A model generated the notes under the pieces. It saw only the letters and a list, made by a program, of their open reading frames with translations. It was not told where the DNA came from and did no database searches. This document shows, one piece after another, positions 15,973 through 24,288 of a stretch of DNA of 64,000 nucleotides (positions within the stretch are counted from its first letter, which is position 1; the number at the start of each line of letters is the position of its first letter). This stretch comes from Brevundimonas sp. (lineage in GTDB: Bacteria > Pseudomonadota > Alphaproteobacteria > Caulobacterales > Caulobacteraceae). The DNA lies in contig NZ_JAUYNX010000035.1 in NCBI RefSeq assembly GCF_030704825.1, forward strand, positions 1 to 64,000, in the 5' to 3' direction. The translations under genes were made by a program, and so were the position numbers.

Positions 15973-18204
15973 CTAGCCGCATTTCGAATAACCGCACTCG
16001 AAACAGGTGTCGCAGCCTTCCTTGCGGACCAGACCGCCGGCGCCGCAACGGGGGCAGCACGCCGTGGGGCGGGCGGCGGCTTCGGCCGGCGCTAACGCCG
16101 TGTGATCGTCGTGTTCGCAGATGGCCGCGTCCCGGGCCAGGTGGCGCTCGATCACCCCGCCGATCGCCGCCAGCAGCGACGGCACATAGCGGCCGTTCAG
16201 CCAGCCGCCGCCACGCGGGTCGAACACCGCTTTCAATTCGTCCGCCACGAAGGACACGTCCCCGCCGCGCCGGAACACCGCCGAGATCATCCGGGTCAGG
16301 CCCAGGGTCCAAGCGTAGTGCTCCATGTTCTTGGAGTTGACGAAGATCTCGAACGGACGCGGGCCGTCGGGGCCCTCGACGTCGTTGAGGGTGACGTAGA
16401 CCGCGTGCGGACTGTCGGGCCATTTGATCTTGTAGGTCGAGCCGGTCAGAGCCTCGGGCCGCGGGCTCAGGCGGATTTCGGCGGGCGGCGTCGGCGGGGG
16501 CGCGGCGGCCGGCGTGGCCGACAGCACCGAGCCGGTGACGGCGTTGGGCCGGTAGGTGGTCAGGCCCTTGCAGCCCAGTTTCCAGCCTTCGACATAGACG
16601 TCGGCGAAGTCGTCGAAGGCGATGTTCTCGGGGCAGTTGACGGTCTTGGAGATCGAGCTGTCGATCATCTGCTGGGCGGCGGCCTGCATGCGCAGGTGCT
16701 GGGCGGGCGTCAGGGTCTGGGCGGTGACGAAGGACCCGGCGGGCGGCGGCGCGTCGCCGTGCAGCCGTTTCCAAACGGCCAGGGCATAGTCCTCGACCGC
16801 CTCCTCGCGCTTCGAACCGTCGGGCTGAAGCACCTTGCGGGTGTAGGCGAAGGCGAACACCGGCTCGACGCCGGACGAGACATTGCCGGCCATCAGCGAG
16901 GTGGTCCCGGTCGGGGCGATCGACGTCAGGCAGCCGTTGCGCAGCCCGTGCCGCGCGATCAGGACGCGGGTCTCCTCATCGAGCTCCAGCAGGTTGGGGC
17001 GGTCCAGCACCGAGGAATCGTAGAGCGGGTAGGGACCCTTTTCGGCGGCCAGCTCGGCCGAGGCGCGATAGGCCTCGCGCTTGATGACGCCGAGCCAGCG
17101 ACGGGTCGTCTCCGCCGCCGTCTCGCCGCCGTAAGGAATGCCGCAGAACACCAGGGCGTCGGCCAGGCCGGTGACGCCGAGCCCGAGGCGGCGCTTGGCG
17201 CGCGCCTCCTCGGCCTGGGCCTCCAGCGGAAAGCGCGAGACGTCGATGACGTCGTCGAGGAAGCGGATCGCCGTGCGCGTCAGTTCGCCGAGCCGTTCCT
17301 CGTCCAGCGTCGCCCCGGCTTCGAACGGGTTGTTGACCAGCCGCGCCAGATTGATCGAGCCCAGTAGACAGGCGCCGTAGGGCGGCAGCATCTGTTCGCC
17401 GCACGGGTTGCTGGCCGAAATGGTCTCGACGTCGGCGAGATTGTTCCGCTCGTTGACGCGATCGATGAAGATCACCCCCGGCTCGGCGACGTCGTAGGTA
17501 GCCTGCATGAGACGGGCCCAGAGGTCGCGCGCCGGGACGGTGCGATACGTCTCCCCGCCGAACACGAGCGGCCAGTCGGCCCCGGCTTCCAGCGCCCGCA
17601 TGAAAGCGTCGGTGACCAACACCGAGACGTTGAAATTCCTCAGCCGGACCGGGTCGCGCTTGGCGTCGATGAAGGCCTCGATGTCCGGGTGGTCGATGCG
17701 CAGGCAGCCCATCATGGCGCCCCGCCGCTGGCCCGCCGACAGGATGGTGCGGCACATGGAGTCCCACACGTCCATGAAGCTGAGCGGCCCGGAGGCGTCG
17801 GCGCCGACGCCCTTCACCGGCGCGCCCGACGGGCGGATGGTGGAGAAATCCATGCCCACGCCGCCCCCCTGCTGCATGGTCACCGCGGCCTCGCGCACCG
17901 CTTCGAAGATGCCGTTCAGGTCGTCGGGCACCGTGCCCATGACGAAACAGTTGAACAGGGTCACGGCGCGGCCGGTGCCGGCCCCGGCCATGATCCGGCC
18001 CGCGGGCAGGAACTGGAAGTCGGACAGGGCCTCGGCGAACCGCTCGCGCCAGTGGCGCCTCAGCTTCGGCGGCTCGGCCTCGGCGATGGCCGCCGCCACC
18101 CGCGCCCAGGTCTGCTCGACCGTGTCGTCGCCGACGCCCTCCGCCGGCTTGAAGCGGTATTTGCTGGACCAGATGTCGGCCGCGAGCGGATTGTCGAACG
18201 CCAT
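15973..18204 (-). CDS. nrdJ: Class II (adenosylcobalamin-dependent) ribonucleoside-diphosphate reductase
   Basis: A 743-residue B12-dependent ribonucleotide reductase, which works with or without O2. Seen are FNCFVMGTVPDDLNGIFE with the first redox Cys, MQQGGGVGMDFSTIRPSG, SNPCGEQMLPPYGACLLGS with the catalytic NxCxE, and SIAPTGTTSLMAGNVSSGVEP. The C-terminal tail CCPRCG...CDTCFECGYSKC carries the cysteines re-reduced by thioredoxin. I chose the ATG at 18204 because AAGGAG precedes it; the longer frame has no such site. A TTG-N8-CAA box 50 bp upstream is shared with the divergent hemerythrin gene, which fits use at low O2. Confidence 0.95.
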   Translation of the reverse strand: MAFDNPLAADIWSSKYRFKPAEGVGDDTVEQTWARVAAAIAEAEPPKLRRHWRERFAEALSDFQFLPAGRIMAGAGTGRAVTLFNCFVMGTVPDDLNGIFEAVREAAVTMQQGGGVGMDFSTIRPSGAPVKGVGADASGPLSFMDVWDSMCRTILSAGQRRGAMMGCLRIDHPDIEAFIDAKRDPVRLRNFNVSVLVTDAFMRALEAGADWPLVFGGETYRTVPARDLWARLMQATYDVAEPGVIFIDRVNERNNLADVETISASNPCGEQMLPPYGACLLGSINLARLVNNPFEAGATLDEERLGELTRTAIRFLDDVIDVSRFPLEAQAEEARAKRRLGLGVTGLADALVFCGIPYGGETAAETTRRWLGVIKREAYRASAELAAEKGPYPLYDSSVLDRPNLLELDEETRVLIARHGLRNGCLTSIAPTGTTSLMAGNVSSGVEPVFAFAYTRKVLQPDGSKREEAVEDYALAVWKRLHGDAPPPAGSFVTAQTLTPAQHLRMQAAAQQMIDSSISKTVNCPENIAFDDFADVYVEGWKLGCKGLTTYRPNAVTGSVLSATPAAAPPPTPPAEIRLSPRPEALTGSTYKIKWPDSPHAVYVTLNDVEGPDGPRPFEIFVNSKNMEHYAWTLGLTRMISAVFRRGGDVSFVADELKAVFDPRGGGWLNGRYVPSLLAAIGGVIERHLARDAAICEHDDHTALAPAEAAARPTACCPRCGAGGLVRKEGCDTCFECGYSKCG

Positions 18205-18253
18205 GGGGGAGTCTCCTTCCCCGGAAGGCTGACCGATTCCCTCCAGCGCGGGA

Positions 18254-18267
18254 TTGTTCGGGCGCAA
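18254..18267. promoter_or_regulatory. Crp/Fnr-family box shared by nrdJ and the hemerythrin gene
   Basis: TTGTTCGGGCGCAA lies in the middle of the 113 bp divergent gap, about 50 bp from each start codon. It differs by one base from the pseudoazurin box at 18932. One bound dimer could serve both promoters. Confidence 0.7.
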
Positions 18268-18317
18268 CGACGCGACGATCCGCCCCTGCCATCGGGGCGG
18301 CTCAAGGAGATGAGTCC

Positions 18318-18956
18318 ATGCGACCGCAATCCCCGCGTCTCGACCTGATTCCGGAAGCGGATCCGAGCGTTCTGCGGCGCTGGGGCGTCACGGATTGCGG
18401 CCGGGTCGACCGCCGTGCCCTGACCCGCAGCCTCACGCTTCTGCAGGACGACGAGGTCGCGCCTCCGGCGGACACGACCCGTCTTATCCGCCACATCCGC
18501 GATCGCTATCATCGCGCCCTTGTCGGGGTCATCGAGGACGCCGTCGCGCTGGCGACCGCCTGCGAGGCTGCGCATGGCGGCCAGGAGCTCTGGCCGCATG
18601 GCCTGTCCGACCGGCTGATGGGGATCCTCGAATCGCTCGAGCACCATCAACAGCGCGAGGACGCCGTCGTCTTCCCCATGCTGCTGGCCGAAAAGCCGCA
18701 AGCGGCCGAGGCGGCGAGGATCATGGAAGCCGAGCACGCCCGGATCCGGAACCAGCTCGACGTCGTGCTCGCCCTCACGCAAGGGTTCGAGGTCCCCGCG
18801 CAAGCCTGCGCCAAGTGGCGCGTGCTCTATGTCCTGTGCTGCAAGATCAACGTCGACGTCCGTGAACAAATGCGACTGGAGGAGCGCGAGCTGTTTTCTC
18901 CTCGCATCCGGGAATCTACGGAGGCCTCTGTTTGTTCGGACGCAATGTTTAGGTGA
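18318..18956 (+). CDS. Hemerythrin-domain protein related to RIC/YtfE/DnrN Fe-S repair proteins
   Basis: A 212-residue helical protein with the layout of RIC di-iron proteins, which repair nitrosylated or oxidised iron-sulfur clusters. Aligned to the YtfE di-iron ligands I see H65, H110, E114, H140 and E188, but the sixth (YtfE H204, in the usual HIHLE motif) is Q184, and the next His is Arg. The N-terminal about 50 residues have only C27 where RIC proteins usually have a paired-Cys ScdA motif. It may therefore bind iron weakly or do something else, such as NO or iron handling. Expression is likely tied to the box at 18254. Confidence 0.75.
   Translation: MRPQSPRLDLIPEADPSVLRRWGVTDCGRVDRRALTRSLTLLQDDEVAPPADTTRLIRHIRDRYHRALVGVIEDAVALATACEAAHGGQELWPHGLSDRLMGILESLEHHQQREDAVVFPMLLAEKPQAAEAARIMEAEHARIRNQLDVVLALTQGFEVPAQACAKWRVLYVLCCKINVDVREQMRLEERELFSPRIRESTEASVCSDAMFR
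18932..18945. promoter_or_regulatory. Crp/Fnr-family box upstream of pseudoazurin
   Basis: TTGTTCGGACGCAA lies inside the last codons of the hemerythrin gene, 74 bp before the pseudoazurin start. TAGAAC at 18967-18972 is a plausible -10 element at the spacing expected for class II activation. Confidence 0.7.
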
Positions 18957-19019
18957 CGGCAAAGACTAGAACAGAGCTATGGCGCGAACATCTCGCGCAG
19001 TCACTTCAAGGTCCAGGTC

Positions 19020-19466
19020 ATGTTCCCGAAATTTCTTCCCATGGTCTGTGCGGCCGCCGCGCTGATCGCCGCCACGCCGGCCGTCGCGGGCGAACATGTC
19101 GTTCAGATGCTGAACCGCGGCGCCGGCGGCGCCATGGTCTTCTCGCCCGCCGTGGTTCAGGCGCGGCCCGGCGACACGATCCGCTTCGTGCCCACCGATC
19201 CAGGCCACAATGCCGAAACCATCGCCGGGATGATTCCGGCGGGCGCGACCGTCCAGCGGGGCCCGATGGGACGGGAGTTCGTCCTGCGCGTGACCCAGCC
19301 GGGCGTCTATGGCGTGAAATGCGCGCCGCATTACAGCATGGGCATGGTCGCACTGATCCAGGTGGGCCCGGCGAGTTCGAATCTGGAATCCGTGCGGACG
19401 GCCGTGGCGCGCACGCCGCCGCTGGCGCGTCGGCGCTTCACCGAGATGCTGACCCGGGTCCGCTGA
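19020..19466 (+). CDS. Pseudoazurin
   Basis: A 148-residue periplasmic blue-copper protein. The signal peptide ends near AVA-GE at residue 24. Copper ligands are H63 in PGHNAET, C101, H104 and M109 in CAPHYSMGM, the pseudoazurin pattern. EHVVQMLNRGAGGAMVFSPA is the usual first strand pair. The protein carries electrons from the cytochrome bc1 region to NirK. Its TTG-N8-CAA box closely resembles that of nirK, so donor and acceptor should be co-induced. A terminator hairpin follows. Confidence 0.94.
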   Translation: MFPKFLPMVCAAAALIAATPAVAGEHVVQMLNRGAGGAMVFSPAVVQARPGDTIRFVPTDPGHNAETIAGMIPAGATVQRGPMGREFVLRVTQPGVYGVKCAPHYSMGMVALIQVGPASSNLESVRTAVARTPPLARRRFTEMLTRVR

Positions 19467-19487
19467 CCCTGCCCGGGGAATCCGGGG

Positions 19488-19514
19488 AAGGCCGGCCCGC
19501 AGGGGCCGGCCTTT
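19488..19514. terminator. Bidirectional terminator between pseudoazurin and the Crp/Fnr gene
   Basis: AAGGCCGGCCC and GGGCCGGCCTT form a perfect 11-bp stem with a 4-base loop and short A and T runs at the two ends, between convergent genes. Confidence 0.75.
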
Positions 19515-19540
19515 CGCCATCCGCTTGAAAGAACGATGGA

Positions 19541-20278
19541 TCAGCCGACGCCGTGTTCAGCCAGTTGGCCCAAGGCGCGAGGGTCGCGCACGATGATCCG
19601 GCGGCGGGCGCTGCCCGTGACGCCTCGCTGATCCAGGGCCGCCAAGGTCCGGCTGACCGTATGCAGGGTCGAACCGGCCATCTCGGCCAGCTCCTGGCGG
19701 GTGATCGGAAAGTCGATCTCTATGCCTTCGCTGGTCGGCCGCCCGGCCTTTTCCATCAGACGCAGGAGGGTGCGCGCGATACGTTGCTCCACCCGTTCGC
19801 CGGTCATTTCTCCCATCCGGCTCTGCAGGTCCATCAGGCGCGTTCCGGCCGCCGCCGTCGAACGCAGCCCGATTTCGGGGAATTGGCGGATGAGTTGCCG
19901 GAAGGCGGGGATGGTCCACCATATCTCGACGCTGTCGACCACCGCGACGGCGTCCGCGGGGAAGGCCTGGTTCATCAGGGCGGCGACGGTGCCGTACATC
20001 TCGCCCGGGCCGATGAAGCGCAGCACCGCCTGACCGCCGTCGGCCCGGGTCTGGACGATCTTGACCCGCCCCTCCAGCAGGCTGTGACCGCTGACGCCCG
20101 GATCGCCCTGTACAAAGATGCGGGTTCCGGCCGGGAGCCGCCGGACCGAACCCGCGGCGGCGACGGCCTGGAGCGCTTCGGCGCCCAGGCCGGCGAACAT
20201 CTCCGAGCGCCTCAGGATGTCGATGTCGAAGGCGATGGGCATGGCGTGATTCTGCGAGCCGACAAGAGTGACGGCCAT
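19541..20278 (-). CDS. Crp/Fnr family regulator, NnrR/Dnr-like
   Basis: A 245-residue regulator with a cyclic-nucleotide-type sensor domain (about 20-140), a dimer helix and a C-terminal HTH with RQELAEMAGSTLHTVSRTLA. It has no cysteine, so it cannot hold an FNR-type Fe-S cluster; a haem or NO sensor of the NNR/Dnr kind fits the neighbouring genes. The recognition helix has HTVSR (H206, S209, R210) where E. coli FNR has ETISR. The ATG at 20278 is chosen over one at 20242 and a longer GTG frame, but none has a clear ribosome-binding site. A CTCCGGTAAAC element lies 33 bp upstream. It may control nirK, norB and pseudoazurin. Confidence 0.82.
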   Translation of the reverse strand: MAVTLVGSQNHAMPIAFDIDILRRSEMFAGLGAEALQAVAAAGSVRRLPAGTRIFVQGDPGVSGHSLLEGRVKIVQTRADGGQAVLRFIGPGEMYGTVAALMNQAFPADAVAVVDSVEIWWTIPAFRQLIRQFPEIGLRSTAAAGTRLMDLQSRMGEMTGERVEQRIARTLLRLMEKAGRPTSEGIEIDFPITRQELAEMAGSTLHTVSRTLAALDQRGVTGSARRRIIVRDPRALGQLAEHGVG

Positions 20279-20310
20279 CCCACCAGAGCGGCCGACCACG
20301 GCGCCGTCGA

Positions 20311-20330
20311 CTCCGGTAAACTCCCTAGGG
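20311..20330. promoter_or_regulatory. CTCCGGTAAACTCCCTAGGG element between the divergent Crp/Fnr genes
   Basis: The 20-base element contains the CTCCGGTAAAC found upstream of hemA and the CCCTAGGG found upstream of nirK. Sitting between fixK and the NnrR-like gene, it is where a FixJ site is expected, but no binding rule was checked. Confidence 0.4.
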
Positions 20331-20400
20331 GGCACTCCCGAATATCGGCGGAGAGGGGCCGGGCTCTAGTGTGCGGCTACAAGTTCACCGGACCGCCTCA

Positions 20401-21087
20401 ATGCCCGCCCTCCGCATCTGCGAAATCACGGACAAGCCGATCCCCACCGCGCGTGAGGAGACGCCGGATTGCCATCTGTGCGCCGTCTTCGCCAACGCCT
20501 CGGCGGCCCCGCGGTCGCCGTTCGCGCCGGGCGAGCAGCTGTTCCGGCAAGGCGATCCGGTCCGTCTGGTCTATCGCGTGTTGAAGGGCGCGGCTGTGAG
20601 CTACCGGCTCCTCAGCGACGGTCGTCGCCAGGTCTCCGGCTTTCATCTGCCAGGAGACTTCGTCGGCCTCGAAGCCGGCGTCGAGCACGCCACCACCGCC
20701 GAAGCCCTGGGCGCCGTCCACGCCTCGGCCATCGAGCGCGCGGAGCTGGCGGAGCGGGCCGTCACGGACATGGGCCTGGCGCGCGCCCTGTGGCAGATCA
20801 CCGTCCGCGCCGTCCAGCGCAGCGAGGACCACGCCCTGATCCTGGCCCGGCAGGGCGCGACCGAACGCGTCGTCGCCTTTCTGCTTGATTTCGCGGCGCG
20901 CCAGGGACACCCGGAATCCATCGACCTGCCGATGACAAGGCAGGACATCGCCGACCATGTCGGTCTGACGATCCACACCGTGTCCAGGACCCTGTCCCAG
21001 CTTCAGACCGCCGGACTGATCGAGGCCCGCTCGACCCGGCACGTGCGTCTGCTGCAACGCGGCCGCCTGGACGGCATCTGCGCGTGA
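20401..21087 (+). CDS. fixK: Crp/Fnr family regulator FixK
   Basis: A 228-residue FixK/FNR-class activator. The sensor domain spans about 40-150 and the HTH is TRQDIADHVGLTIHTVSRTL (H192, S195, R196). The N-terminus has only C7, C24 and C27 (CHLC), not the four-Cys set of an O2-sensing FNR, so control is more likely at transcription through FixLJ. I prefer the ATG at 20401; a GTG at 20371 preceded by GGAGAGGGG would add 10 residues. The stop overlaps the FixT-like gene (GTGA). Its best target in the window is the cco promoter box at 21807. Confidence 0.85.
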   Translation: MPALRICEITDKPIPTAREETPDCHLCAVFANASAAPRSPFAPGEQLFRQGDPVRLVYRVLKGAAVSYRLLSDGRRQVSGFHLPGDFVGLEAGVEHATTAEALGAVHASAIERAELAERAVTDMGLARALWQITVRAVQRSEDHALILARQGATERVVAFLLDFAARQGHPESIDLPMTRQDIADHVGLTIHTVSRTLSQLQTAGLIEARSTRHVRLLQRGRLDGICA

Positions 21088-21473
21088 CCTCTGCTTCTTC
21101 CAGTCTGCCGCGCCCGGCCGTCTTCCTCGTGGACGACGACCCGGCGGTCGCGCACGCCGTGCAATTCTCCTTCGACCTGGAAGGGCTGGAGGTGAGCAGC
21201 TTCAGGGACGCGGAAAGCCTGCTGGCGTCCGGAGCGCTGCCGAAAAAGGGCTGCCTGGTTCTCGACTACCACCTGCCGGGCGCGAACGGGCTGGAGCTGC
21301 TGGACCGGCTTCGGGCGAACGACGTCCGCATGCCGGCGGTCCTGATCACCACCAATCCGCGCCCTCATCTGAGGGCGCGCGCCGCCGCGGCGGGCGTTCC
21401 GATCATCGAGAAGCCCCTGCTTACAGACGCCCTGTTGACCGCCGTGCGCAGCGCGCTCGCCCACATCGACTAG
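21084..21473 (+). CDS. fixT: Single-domain receiver protein, FixT-like
   Basis: A 129-residue receiver without output domain. The acidic pocket is D17-D19, phospho-acceptor D61 in LVLDYHLPGANG, then T89/T90 and K110 in IIEKP. It overlaps fixK by GTGA. In Caulobacter a stand-alone receiver, FixT, inhibits FixL as feedback, and that is the likely role here. Only one cysteine (C57) is present, so an iron-sulfur cluster of the kind reported for Caulobacter FixT would need other ligands or is absent. The name is based on context and architecture rather than on close similarity. Confidence 0.72.
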   Translation: MTSASSSLPRPAVFLVDDDPAVAHAVQFSFDLEGLEVSSFRDAESLLASGALPKKGCLVLDYHLPGANGLELLDRLRANDVRMPAVLITTNPRPHLRARAAAAGVPIIEKPLLTDALLTAVRSALAHID

Positions 21474-21492
21474 GCCGCGAGCCGCGCCGCGG

Positions 21493-21762
21493 TCAGCCGT
21501 GCGGCCGGGCCTGCTCCAGCGCGGAACGATCTCCAAGCAACATCATGCCAGCGGCGATGACGCCGGCTGACGCCAGCAGGCTTCCCGCCGAGGCGATGCA
21601 CAGAATGCAGTGGCTGGCGGCGGGTCCGCAGAGAGCCGCGGCGCCGGCCATGTGACCGACGGCCGCGACGGCGCAGGCCGCCGCCGCGATGAACAGTGTC
21701 GCGCCGATCATGATCAGGCCGACGCCGAGCTTTCGTGAATCCTGGGTGTCGCTGTGTGGCAT
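21493..21762 (-). CDS. Small Cys-rich membrane protein divergent from ccoN
   Basis: An 89-residue protein with two membrane helices (about 12-38 and 54-76) and a short loop holding H37, C45, H51, C52 and C55 (HCILC), plus C30 in the first helix. I do not recognise the family. GGAGG stands 6 bases before the ATG at 21762, so it is a real gene. It shares its 115 bp upstream region, and the FixK-type box in it, with ccoN. The ligand-like residues in a membrane loop suggest copper or haem handling for the cbb3 oxidase, which is inference. Confidence 0.72.
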   Translation of the reverse strand: MPHSDTQDSRKLGVGLIMIGATLFIAAAACAVAAVGHMAGAAALCGPAASHCILCIASAGSLLASAGVIAAGMMLLGDRSALEQARPHG

Positions 21763-21806
21763 TTGAACCTCCGGGTCGTTTGAGCCACGATTTTCCGGCG
21801 GCGGCT

Positions 21807-21820
21807 TTGCGTTGGCGCAA
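21807..21820. promoter_or_regulatory. FixK/FNR-type box between ccoN and the small Cys-rich gene
   Basis: TTGCGTTGGCGCAA, within a longer palindrome TTTGCG-N4-CGCAAA, lies 57 bp before the ccoN start and 44 bp before the divergent gene. FNR/FixK control of ccoNOQP is well established in alphaproteobacteria. Confidence 0.75.
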
Positions 21821-21877
21821 AGCAGGGGGCGGCGAGTCGGAGCACGGAGGGAACTCTACTCACCGGGGTCCAGCCGA

Positions 21878-23539
21878 ATGCCGACGACCGTCTCAAAGGA
21901 TACCAATACGCCGGGCGACGTGGCCGCCCTGTTCCTGTTCCTGGGGGTAGCGGCGATCGTGGCCCTGCTCGCCACCGCCCTCACCGACGACGCGGCCTTT
22001 CGCTTCCATGGCTATATCCTGATGGCTGCTTCGGTCGTGGCGTTGGCCGCCATGACCATCGGCGTCGCCAACGGACGGTTCCGGTCGGATCCGGGCCGGT
22101 ATGAGGACGGGGTGATCCGCGCCGGCGTGATCGCCACCATGTTCTGGGGCGTCATCGGCATGACCGTCGGTGTCTTCATCGCCGCCCAGCTGTCGTGGCC
22201 GGACATCTTCTATTTTCCGGAGCATGGCTGGCTGAATTTCGGCCGCCTGCGGCCCCTGCATACCTCCGGCGTGATCTTCGCCTTCGGCGGCAACGCCCTG
22301 ATCTGCACCTCCTTCTGGGTCGTGCAGCGCACCTGCAAGGCGCGCCTGGCGGGCGGGGTCTGGCCGTGGTTCGTGTTCTGGGGCTACCAGCTGTTCATCG
22401 TCCTGGCCGCCACGGGCTATGTCTCGGGCATCACCCAGTCGCGCGAATACGCCGAGCCGGAATGGTACGTCGACATCTGGCTGACCATCGTCTGGGTCGC
22501 CTATCTGCTGGTCTTCCTGGGCACGATCTGGAAGCGCAAGGAACCCCATATCTACGTGGCCAACTGGTTCTACCTGGCCTTCATCGTCACAGTCGCCCTG
22601 CTGCACCTGGTCAACAACGCCGCCGTGCCCGTCGGTCTGCTCGAGGCGCGCAGCTATTCGGCCTTTGGCGGGGTCCAGGACGCCTTGGTCCAGTGGTGGT
22701 ACGGCCACAACGCCGTGGGCTTCTTCCTGACCGCCGGCTTCCTGGCGATGATGTATTATTTCGTGCCCAAGCGGGTCGAGCGGCCGGTCTATTCCTACCG
22801 CCTGTCGATCGTCCACTTCTGGTCGCTGATCTTCATCTACATCTGGGCGGGTCCGCACCACCTGCACTACACGGCCCTGCCGCAGTGGGCGCAGACCCTG
22901 GGCATGACCTTCTCGATCATGCTCTGGATGCCGTCCTGGGGCGGGATGATCAACGGCCTGATGACCCTGTCGGGGGCCTGGGACAAGCTGCGCACCGACC
23001 CCGTCGTCCGCATGATGGTTGTGGCCATCGCCTTCTACGGCATGTCGACCTTCGAGGGGCCGCTGATGTCCATCCGGACGGTCAACGCCCTGTCGCACTA
23101 CACTGACTGGACCATCGGCCACGTTCACTCCGGCGCGCTGGGCTGGGTCGGCTTCATCAGCTTCGGCGCCATCTACTGCCTCGTGCCCTGGCTGTGGAAG
23201 AAGGACCGCCTGTACTCCAACGCCCTCGTCGAGTGGCATTTCTGGATCGCGACGACCGGCATCGTTCTCTACATCACCGCGATGTGGGTCTCCGGCATCA
23301 TGGAGGGCCTGATGTGGCGCGAGTACACGCCCGACGGCTTCCTGGCCAACAGCTTCATCGAGACCGTCGCCGCCAAGCATATCGAGAACGTCATCCGCAC
23401 CGTCGGCGGCCTGATGTTCCTGAGCGGCACGCTCATCATGTCCTACAACCTGTGGCGTACGATCCGCATGCCGTCCTCGCGCTCCGCCGAGAACGTGCCC
23501 GCGACCCTGATCGAACCCCACCAACAGCCGGTCGGGTGA
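21878..23539 (+). CDS. ccoN: cbb3-type cytochrome c oxidase subunit I
   Basis: A 553-residue haem-copper oxidase core subunit carrying haems b and b3 and CuB, with about 13-14 membrane helices. [20 protein letters not shown] holds the first haem ligand, [24 protein letters not shown] the CuB His-Tyr-type region, [16 protein letters not shown] the CuB His pair, and [19 protein letters not shown] the haem b and b3 histidines. The ATG at 21878 is used; earlier in-frame sites lie inside the promoter box. It heads an eight-gene operon, ending 11 bp before ccoO. High-affinity O2 respiration is its role. Confidence 0.96.
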   Translation: MPTTVSKDTNTPGDVAALFLFLGVAAIVALLATALTDDAAFRFHGYILMAASVVALAAMTIGVANGRFRSDPGRYEDGVIRAGVIATMFWGVIGMTVGVFIAAQLSWPDIFYFPEHGWLNFGRLRPLHTSGVIFAFGGNALICTSFWVVQRTCKARLAGGVWPWFVFWGYQLFIVLAATGYVSGITQSREYAEPEWYVDIWLTIVWVAYLLVFLGTIWKRKEPHIYVANWFYLAFIVTVALLHLVNNAAVPVGLLEARSYSAFGGVQDALVQWWYGHNAVGFFLTAGFLAMMYYFVPKRVERPVYSYRLSIVHFWSLIFIYIWAGPHHLHYTALPQWAQTLGMTFSIMLWMPSWGGMINGLMTLSGAWDKLRTDPVVRMMVVAIAFYGMSTFEGPLMSIRTVNALSHYTDWTIGHVHSGALGWVGFISFGAIYCLVPWLWKKDRLYSNALVEWHFWIATTGIVLYITAMWVSGIMEGLMWREYTPDGFLANSFIETVAAKHIENVIRTVGGLMFLSGTLIMSYNLWRTIRMPSSRSAENVPATLIEPHQQPVG

Positions 23540-23550
23540 GGATCAGCCCC

Positions 23551-24288
23551 ATGTGGAAGAAGCACGCGAAATTCGAGCGCCACTCGTTCTGGCTGGTGAT
23601 CGGAATCACCATCGTGGTGTCGATCGGCGGCATCGTGGAGATCGCCCCGCTGTTCTGGGTCGAGAGCACGATTGAGGAGGTGGAGGGCGTCCGCCCCTAC
23701 ACCCCGCTCGAGCTGGCCGGTCGGGACATCTACATCGCCGAGGGCTGCTACAGCTGCCACTCGCAGATGATCCGTCCGCTGCGCGACGAGGTCGAACGCT
23801 ACGGCCACTACAGCCTCGCCGCCGAGAGCATGTACGACCATCCGTTCCAGTGGGGCTCCAAGCGCACGGGGCCGGATCTGGCCCGGGTGGGCGGCAAGTA
23901 TTCGAACGAGTGGCATCGCGAACACCTGGGCGATCCGCGCGCCGTGGTGCCGGAGTCCAACATGCCGCCCTACCGGTTCCTGGCCGACCAGGACCTGGAC
24001 CAGCACGCCATCCGGGCGAAGCTGCGGACCATGCTGGCGGTCGGGGTGCCCTATACGGCCGAGCAGATCGCGAACGCTGAGGCGGACCTGAACGCCCAGG
24101 TCGATCCGTATGCGAGCGAGACCTCCGAGTTGCGGAGCCGCTACGGCCCGAGGGTCGCCCAGGGCGATTTCGACGGCGACCCTGCGCGTCTGACCAAGAT
24201 GGACGCCCTGATCGCCTATCTTCAGCAACTCGGCACGATGGTGGATTTCCGCACCTACCAGGCCGAAGACCCGGACAACATGCGATGA
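23551..24288 (+). CDS. ccoO: cbb3-type cytochrome c oxidase subunit II (monohaem cytochrome c)
   Basis: A 245-residue membrane-anchored cytochrome c. One N-terminal helix (about 13-34) precedes the haem motif CYSCH at 66-70; the distal Met is probably in [12 protein letters not shown] at 23551 is used, although a GTG overlapping the ccoN stop is 5 codons earlier. Its stop overlaps ccoQ (ATGA). It relays electrons from CcoP to CcoN. Confidence 0.96.
   Translation: MWKKHAKFERHSFWLVIGITIVVSIGGIVEIAPLFWVESTIEEVEGVRPYTPLELAGRDIYIAEGCYSCHSQMIRPLRDEVERYGHYSLAAESMYDHPFQWGSKRTGPDLARVGGKYSNEWHREHLGDPRAVVPESNMPPYRFLADQDLDQHAIRAKLRTMLAVGVPYTAEQIANAEADLNAQVDPYASETSELRSRYGPRVAQGDFDGDPARLTKMDALIAYLQQLGTMVDFRTYQAEDPDNMR

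Noticed and set aside
21893..23524. A 543-codon open frame opposite ccoN
   Set aside because: A shadow of a certain gene in GC-rich DNA; the product shows no fold or membrane pattern.
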